NCBI GenBank assembly: GCA_016648135.1
Contig: JADDOH010000141.1
Coordinates: forward strand, 212,083 to 276,082
Direction: 5' to 3'
Length of the DNA stretch: 64,000 nucleotides
DNA from: Agrypnia vestita
Lineage: Eukaryota; Arthropoda; Insecta; Trichoptera; Phryganeidae
Shown in pieces: positions 59,150 to 64,000 of the stretch; position 1 is the first letter of the stretch; the number at the start of each line of letters is the position of its first letter. Under the pieces are notes generated by a model, which was not told the origin of the DNA, did not search any database, and worked only from the letters and a program-made list of their open reading frames with translations. The translations under genes and the position numbers were made by a program.

Positions 59150-59249
59150 CTAATGATGATAAAATGAACCGTGTTGATTGAATGCTTCAATGTTATGTAA
59201 GTCATGATGGTGATTATTTCCTCCAGTGGTACTCACTTGAGCTTGGAAC
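59150..59249 (-). CDS. Gene 5 coding exon 4
   Basis: The acceptor TTTTTTCTAG is followed by [19 protein letters not shown], then [13 protein letters not shown] and TAG (59152-59150). It is longer than the last exons of genes 2-4. Confidence 0.85.
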
Positions 59250-62188
59250 CTAGAAAAAATCAACATATAAATATATTTTTAATACACATAACTAACTAAA
59301 AATCACGCCATTTTACATTATTCTGTCGTGGCACACGTGGCGCTATATTTATTCATTTATATTATAAGCGAATGAATTTGAAACGAATTGCTAAAACTGC
59401 GATCTACTGTAATAAATATTAATTTCTAAGTTAATATGTCGCACCCCGGTATACAGAAATAAGACTTCATAGAGAGACAAGACAGATAAAATATATTATT
59501 CTAGGAAAGTTGTCCCCAAATCAATTACAAATGCTCATTGCATGAATTTAATACATATCTTAACAATAGTCAAAAATGCAAAATAAGTATAGCGCCTTTT
59601 TGTAATTTCCATTATTTTTTTACAATGAAAAGTAATATATTCGCTTTTGATGTTTTTTTCATTAAATTAAGTACAAGAATACGCCTTTTCAAAAGTGAAC
59701 GTTTGGTTTTGATTTATATGAAAATATAATGTTATTTTGTTCAGGATTAAAATAGGTTAGAAGCAAAAGCGTCACTTTGCGTACGATAATAGCGACGAAT
59801 TTGAATACTGATATTGGAAACATGGTTGTATGTTTAAGAAGCATTTTATTAAAAATATATTGATTTTAAAAATTCCACTCCGTCTTTAAAATGAGCCACA
59901 GAAATTTAAAGCAGCCCGCAGGGCTTACCAGAACTTGAACTTGTCAATATGAGAGACACGTGAAGCGGCTCGAGAGAGAGAGTTCAGTGCGCACATCACC
60001 GAAAGGACCCTGAGATTGAAATAGAGGAGTGAGGTTTGTCCCATTTTTCTCCGATTGAACTAGCTGGTGATGACGAGGGGCTCAGATCATAAGGATCTGA
60101 ACTCCACGTCATATAATGGCAGACACTAATTTCAACGCAGTGGCCATCACCAACCGCGAAACGCCCAAGGTAGCCGCCCGTTGGGGACTGAATTGACGAC
60201 TGTCGATTGCAGACATTTAACCGCCCGCAAGTCCTAGCAGTGGCAACGGGCAACAGCTGACTGCGGACACCAATATATTATAGTAGATTGCTTAGCTACT
60301 GGTGGATGTACCATTTACACAAGACTACATAATACACGAGTATCAGTCTCAAATTTTTCACAATCATAAATGTACTTTGACTGACCCGTTGTGCTTGTCA
60401 GCCGTGTAGGAGACAGTCCTGGTGGAGCCGTCCGGCTGCAGCAGGGAGTACTGCCCCTCCACTGCATCCCCATCCCTGCTCTCCCACTGGCTCTTCTGGT
60501 CCTGGGTGTGGGGGTCGTTCACGGAGTACTCAAACTTGTACTTGGGATAGGCCTGGAGAAATGAAGACAATTTATTCGTAACATTTTAATGAAAATACAT
60601 TTTTATCGTGTTACATTAATAGCACAACATTTTTTGATAATTAAGAAAAGCACGAATTACTTTTTAATGAATTGAGAGTAATGTACTGAATCGAAAAAAT
60701 ACATTTTTATTCAAAATACTTAATAGATGTCTCACTATAATAAAAGGAATATCACACATGTTCAAAATTTTGACGAGATAATAACATTTTTAATCTAAAT
60801 ATAAAAGATTTCTTCGTCTGTCTGTCGGTAAGCAATGTCCGTAACTTGTTGGAATTAAAATTTTAGATAATTAGAGTATAACGCGCAATCTGCGGGCGGC
60901 TCAGATAACACGCAAGGATTGCTGTACCAAATTACACTGTCTTACATTTAATTATTACTATTTTATTGAATTATGTTTAGTTTTAGATTTAAGAGAATAA
61001 AGTCAATTTAAAACCCAAATGGTTTTCTATTCAATAATTTTCTGCTACAAAATCCTTCAATCATTATGTCCTGTGATTTTTCACGGGTAAAATGGCTAGT
61101 GCTAATAATAAAATAGAGAAGCGTACTTGTACGTACACGAGTAGAGGTCACCTCAATATTCTTACTATTTTCAAACTAATCTAAACGCGTGTGTAGTGTA
61201 AGTAGGACTAACTCGCTGGTCTACTCGAACGACGCTTAAATCCCCCCCACTATCCCATTAATCCTATCCCACCACCAATAAGCCAACATTACCGTTACGT
61301 TTGTTAAATTGGTAACTTTTTCTCATGGCAATAGAAAGTTCTGCAGAAACTATATATTTTTCTCTAGATAGATTTTATTCTTCAAAGTGATTCACATAAA
61401 TTATTTTTATTTGTTCTAAATGGTTGGCCATCAAGAGGAAGATGAACATTGTGTGTCATTGTTGGTCATTAGTATACTTTATATATCATTGTTGGTCATA
61501 AGTATATAAAGTATACTAATGACCAACAATGAAACACGTTGTTGAAGCAAGATCTGACACAATCAGGACTAAACAAACATTGAGGACTTCAGAGATGAAG
61601 ATTCAGGGGTAGCGTGAGGAACAGCAGAGTAAGAGACATATGTGAGGCTGAGGACATTGTGCGATAGAGTAGAGAGCAAAATAGGGATTGGTATGGTCGT
61701 CTTCACAGAATGGACAGCGCCAAACTCCCTTATATCGCACTACATAATCAGAATCATGGAACCCGTCCTCGCGGAAGACCTCCCAAAAGATGGAAGGACA
61801 CCTGGGAACCCACCTCACCAGAGGCGCTGTCCTCTGGAAAACAGACCACATATATCTATTAAAAGGAAGAAGAATGTTGAAGATTTGCGTGAGTTACTAA
61901 CATGTTCCTGTTCGTGATGATCATGTTGGTGCAGGCCCTCGAGATGATAGTCGTGCAGCTGGTGATGGTGGTCTGGTATGTGCTCCTGCACCAGACTCTG
62001 GGATGACACAGCTTGCCCGTGGCCGTGGTGGCCAAGATGGTGCAATCCTGCACGAGCAACGGCCACAATGGCGCAGAATGCTAAAATCTAAAATATCCAA
62101 ACAAAGTTGTTATTATAACCCACCTCATTGCCTTTTTAACTAGATACTATAATTGTTAGTATTTCAATAAAATAACCTTAGAAAACAT
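59150..62188 (-). CDS. Cuticle protein, RR-2 type, divergent (gene 5), 4 coding exons, 154 aa
   Basis: Minus-strand coding exons are 62188-62177, 62087-61902, 60552-60386 and 59249-59150; the joined frame is 465 nt. A signal peptide (1-17, [17 protein letters not shown]) precedes a His-rich stretch with [10 protein letters not shown], the motif [12 protein letters not shown] and HDHHEQEH. The RR-2 domain (67-127) begins [20 protein letters not shown]. It differs from its neighbours by DPHTQ for DHHTG, VEGQ for [17 protein letters not shown] and ADKHNG. The tail is Asn/His-rich and ends GSFYHH. Donors of introns 1 and 3 are weak (GTTATT, GTCAGT). It is probably an older paralogue. Intron 2 holds a LINE relic, a truncated SINE and a dispersed repeat; intron 3 holds an unidentified GC-rich segment. 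Confidence 0.87.
59885..60290. other. Unidentified GC-rich segment in gene 5 intron 3
   Basis: About 400 bp is much richer in GC than the intron around it, including CGAAACGCCCAAGGTAGCCG and GGCTCGAGAGAGAGAG. The minus-strand frame 60253-59996 (85 codons) has no domain I know. It is probably a retrotransposon remnant but cannot be placed. Confidence 0.4.
60386..60552 (-). CDS. Gene 5 coding exon 3 (RR-2 domain)
   Basis: 167 nt, acceptor TTCTCCAG, donor AACGG|GTCAGT, phase 0 to 2. It encodes [20 protein letters not shown] to SYTADKHNG. Confidence 0.9.
60813..60950 (+). repeat. Dispersed relative of the 29.3-kb tandem repeat
   Basis: TCTGTCTGTCGGTAAGCAAT, GTCCGTAACTTGTTGGAATT, ATAACGCGCAATCTGCGGGC and CAAATTACACTGT follow the same order as the 134-bp units at 29287-29570. 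Confidence 0.5.
61109..61238 (-). mobile_element. tRNA-derived SINE family S1, copy E, truncated
   Basis: The body is recognisable (CTTACTATTTTCAAACTAAT, TAAACGCGTGTG, GACTAACTCGCTGGTCTACT), but the tRNA-like head beyond the B-box region is gone. It lies in gene 5 intron 2. Confidence 0.6.
61456..61532. repeat. Perfect 30-bp inverted repeat with a third partial copy in the loop
   Basis: Arms 61456-61485 and 61503-61532 are exact inverses (arm begins TCATTGTTGGTCATTAGTAT). The 17-nt loop repeats TCATTGTTGGTCATAAG, a third, direct copy of the arm start. Confidence 0.8.
61560..61870 (+). mobile_element. Non-LTR retrotransposon relic in gene 5 intron 2
   Basis: Shifting between plus-strand frames it reads RTSEMKIQG, then [32 protein letters not shown] and [15 protein letters not shown], a clear LINE C-terminal end. 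It is out of frame in places and so dead. It ends only about 30 bp from exon 2 of gene 5. Confidence 0.72.
61902..62087 (-). CDS. Gene 5 coding exon 2
   Basis: Acceptor ATATTTTAG, donor CAT|GTTAGT, 186 nt, phase 0 at both ends. It encodes [13 protein letters not shown] and the His-rich region. A second AG seven bases inside would break the frame, so the upstream acceptor is chosen. Confidence 0.86.
62177..62188 (-). CDS. Gene 5 coding exon 1
   Basis: It encodes M-F-S-K. The donor AAG|GTTATT is weak beyond the GT. Intron 1 is only 89 bp, the shortest in the window. Confidence 0.75.
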
Positions 62189-62253
62189 TTGTATTGTTCA
62201 CTTGGTACGACTGCTAAAGAATAACAACTGTACAGACTGCGGCCAAGCCACAG

Positions 62254-62262
62254 CCTTATATA
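62254..62262 (-). promoter_or_regulatory. TATA box of cuticle gene 5
   Basis: TATATAAGG on the minus strand. About 30 bp downstream lies TACAGTT (62232-62226), a plausible initiator, and the ATG is 43 nt beyond. Confidence 0.75.
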
Positions 62263-63866
62263 GTAAACATTTTCAAAATTAAGGTGTTTCGTAATAAAGA
62301 CGTTTTCATAATGAAGAATATGAAGAAAATTAAAATTAATTAGAAGGTATTCAAATTAAATCGTATTCATTTGTAAGCCACGTGTTACGCAATAATTATT
62401 TAACTAAATTGGATTTAATTTCGGACTGTTATCCAAAACTGAATTAATAGACATTTTATTATTATGACGCAATAAATTAATGTGTTGGTAAGTGTGACAA
62501 TTGGAATAAATTATTCCGCTATCCCGTGTAAATATGACAAAGATTTTTAGTCTCTTAGGTTAATATATTTCTATCAACAAATAAAATTATCATAAAATAT
62601 ACGTGTAACTGAAGCAACTAATTTAACAACTTTTTTTTTTCATTTTGTAATATTAAAGTCTGTTTTATTCCAGAACGATAATCCTATTATGTATTGAACT
62701 TGCATTTAAGTTTTTTAAATTTGCATAAATATATCCATGTAATTTATTATTCATTATTTTTTTAAGTTATTTATTTGTAAATAGGCTTATCTGAGAAGAA
62801 ATTAATATTACATTACATAAATAATTTATTTAATTGAATCGTTTTTATTTTAATCGGAATTTGATTATGATATGGTATAATACAATGAAATGCGATGGAT
62901 GCAGATATTTAATTATAATAAACAATAAATTTTCCTTGACTATGTGCACTAATAAACGAATAAAAAATCCTATTTTAATAACTCATTTATAACAATTTTG
63001 CTGCCATTGCACCAAAACTTTTGATTAACTTATATTGCGTAAATATATTTCTAAATATATTTATGGATAGTACCGTAGCACCGTAGTGTTCAATAGTTTA
63101 CTTCAATTTTACAATTCTGAAATGTAGAATGTTAGAACACTGCAAAAACTTTTAGTTATTACGTTAATAGGTATTTCGGAAAAAAATATTCTCTACAAAA
63201 GTGTTTTGTGCGGTGGTTTAATTAACTCTTACATGATCTACTATGAATCGGAATGATTCTCAATTCATGGATGACTATGATTAGTTTACATAACGAAACG
63301 ATGTTTTTACTTCCCATTATAATCGAAAAGCGGAACTTCTGTATTTATGTTAATACTTCCAATCAGCATTCAGCGAGACCGTGGTAAAGATATGTTTTCT
63401 TAATAATTAAATATGATAAATTAAAATAGTTTTCTTAATAATTAATTATTACCTACATTTTTCATTTTAACAGCAATATGTTACTAGAACGACCCCTGTT
63501 TTTATATTTTTGAATCAATATTATGTCGTTTACTAAAGGGGTATTTAGAAAGGATATTATGCCAATTCCAAATCCCCTTTTCACACGTAACTATGACATA
63601 TTTATTGAATTAAAAAGGTTATTTTTATATGTATGTTCAGAGAAGACAATCACTGGATCTTGTTCACAGAGGGATAATTGAGCCCTTGCCCGGAATAACG
63701 TTGTATCCAACACAAATGTTAATTTTGAGTTATTGATGAAGTTATATTAGGTATGTTATTATGCATCGTTTAAGGTAAATAATATGTCAAGAAAAAAATA
63801 TTTAGGCTTCTGGCTGCATTTTAAAGTTATTGGTTTGTGGAATAACGTTGTATAGTGTTTCTCAAA
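62263..63866. other. AT-rich intergenic DNA right of gene 5
   Basis: No gene was recognised. A short direct repeat, TTTTCTTAATAATTAA, occurs at about 63396 and 63431. Around 63640-63720, GAGGGATAATTGAGCCC faintly recalls the M3 core. Confidence 0.5.
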
Positions 63867-64000
63867 ATGGCGTCGCCGAGCGTCAATATCGTGGAGCGTG
63901 GTTTAATTCACATGAATAAATGGAGAAAACGAACATCTAATGTTTTAAATTGGAAAGATATCAAAGCCAATAAGTTGAAGGATGCAGGAAAGGAGTTTTT
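63867..64000 (+). CDS. Possible first exon of a sixth gene, cut by the window edge
   Basis: The ATG sits in a good context (CTCAAAATGG) and the frame stays open for 44 codons to the end: MASPSVNIVERGLIHMNKW, then KRTSNVLNWKDIKANKLKDA and GKEF. An in-frame TAA lies just upstream, so this is a plausible true start. The Lys-rich helix K-A-N-K-L-K-D-A-G-K-E-F recalls the first helix of TPR repeats (L-K-x-x-G-N-x-x-F). That is only a guess from 12 residues. It is not a cuticle protein. Confidence 0.45.
   Translation, partial: MASPSVNIVERGLIHMNKWRKRTSNVLNWKDIKANKLKDAGKEF

Noticed and set aside
60128..60175. ATTTCAACGCAGTGG, identical in style to the start of a cuticle last exon (FNAV)
   Set aside because: It is on the strand opposite to gene 5, has no AG acceptor at the right place, and the downstream frame stops after a few unrelated residues.

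Overview
This window is strongly AT-rich insect nuclear DNA, most probably from a moth or butterfly. It has spliced GT-AG genes with introns of up to about 3 kb, TATA-box promoters, and a dense layer of decayed transposons. The recognisable genes are five structural cuticle proteins of the CPR family, RR-2 subgroup (extended Rebers-Riddiford chitin-binding domain). The Lepidoptera guess rests on the style of the RR-2 domains and their AVSSQS-type N-terminal motif; it is inference.

Layout. Gene 1 (+, 5450-11538, 5 coding exons, 200 aa), gene 2 (+, 20074-25284, 4 exons, 278 aa) and gene 3 (+, 35262-41038, 4 exons, 245 aa) lie head to tail. Gene 4 (-, 50477-47173, 4 exons, 151 aa) and gene 5 (-, 62188-59150, 4 exons, 154 aa) face the other way, so genes 3 and 4 converge on a transposon-rich interval at 41-47 kb. 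All five share one plan: a 9-12 nt first coding exon, an exon that finishes the signal peptide and carries a low-complexity region, an RR-2 exon of exactly 167 nt, and a short last exon. Intron phases are 0, 0, 2; gene 1 alone has an extra phase-1 intron. An open frame that runs off the right edge (63867-64000, +) may start a sixth, unrelated gene. An open frame at 1072-1350 weakly resembles a decayed RR-2 domain.

Function. The five products should be secreted by epidermal cells and bind chitin through the RR-2 domain. Their differing low-complexity parts (Ala/Pro/Tyr, Gly/Ser/Asp/Tyr, Gly/His, His-rich) would set the mechanical and cross-linking properties of hard cuticle. Tandem arrangement, shared intron phases and near-identical RR exons indicate origin by local duplication.

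Repeats. I see a tRNA-derived SINE family (five copies), a second tRNA-like SINE family, several palindromic or MITE-like families, and reverse-transcriptase C-terminal relics of non-LTR retrotransposons at about eight places. One GC-rich MITE of PIF/Harbinger type is inserted into another palindromic element with an intact TAA duplication. A GC-rich patch at 42660-43030 carries dense heat-shock-element-like GAA/TTC arrays, including six perfectly spaced alternating units. There is one exact 99-bp inverted repeat and several shorter perfect hairpins. Long AT-rich stretches, notably 25.6-35 kb and 53.5-58 kb, hold no gene that I can support.
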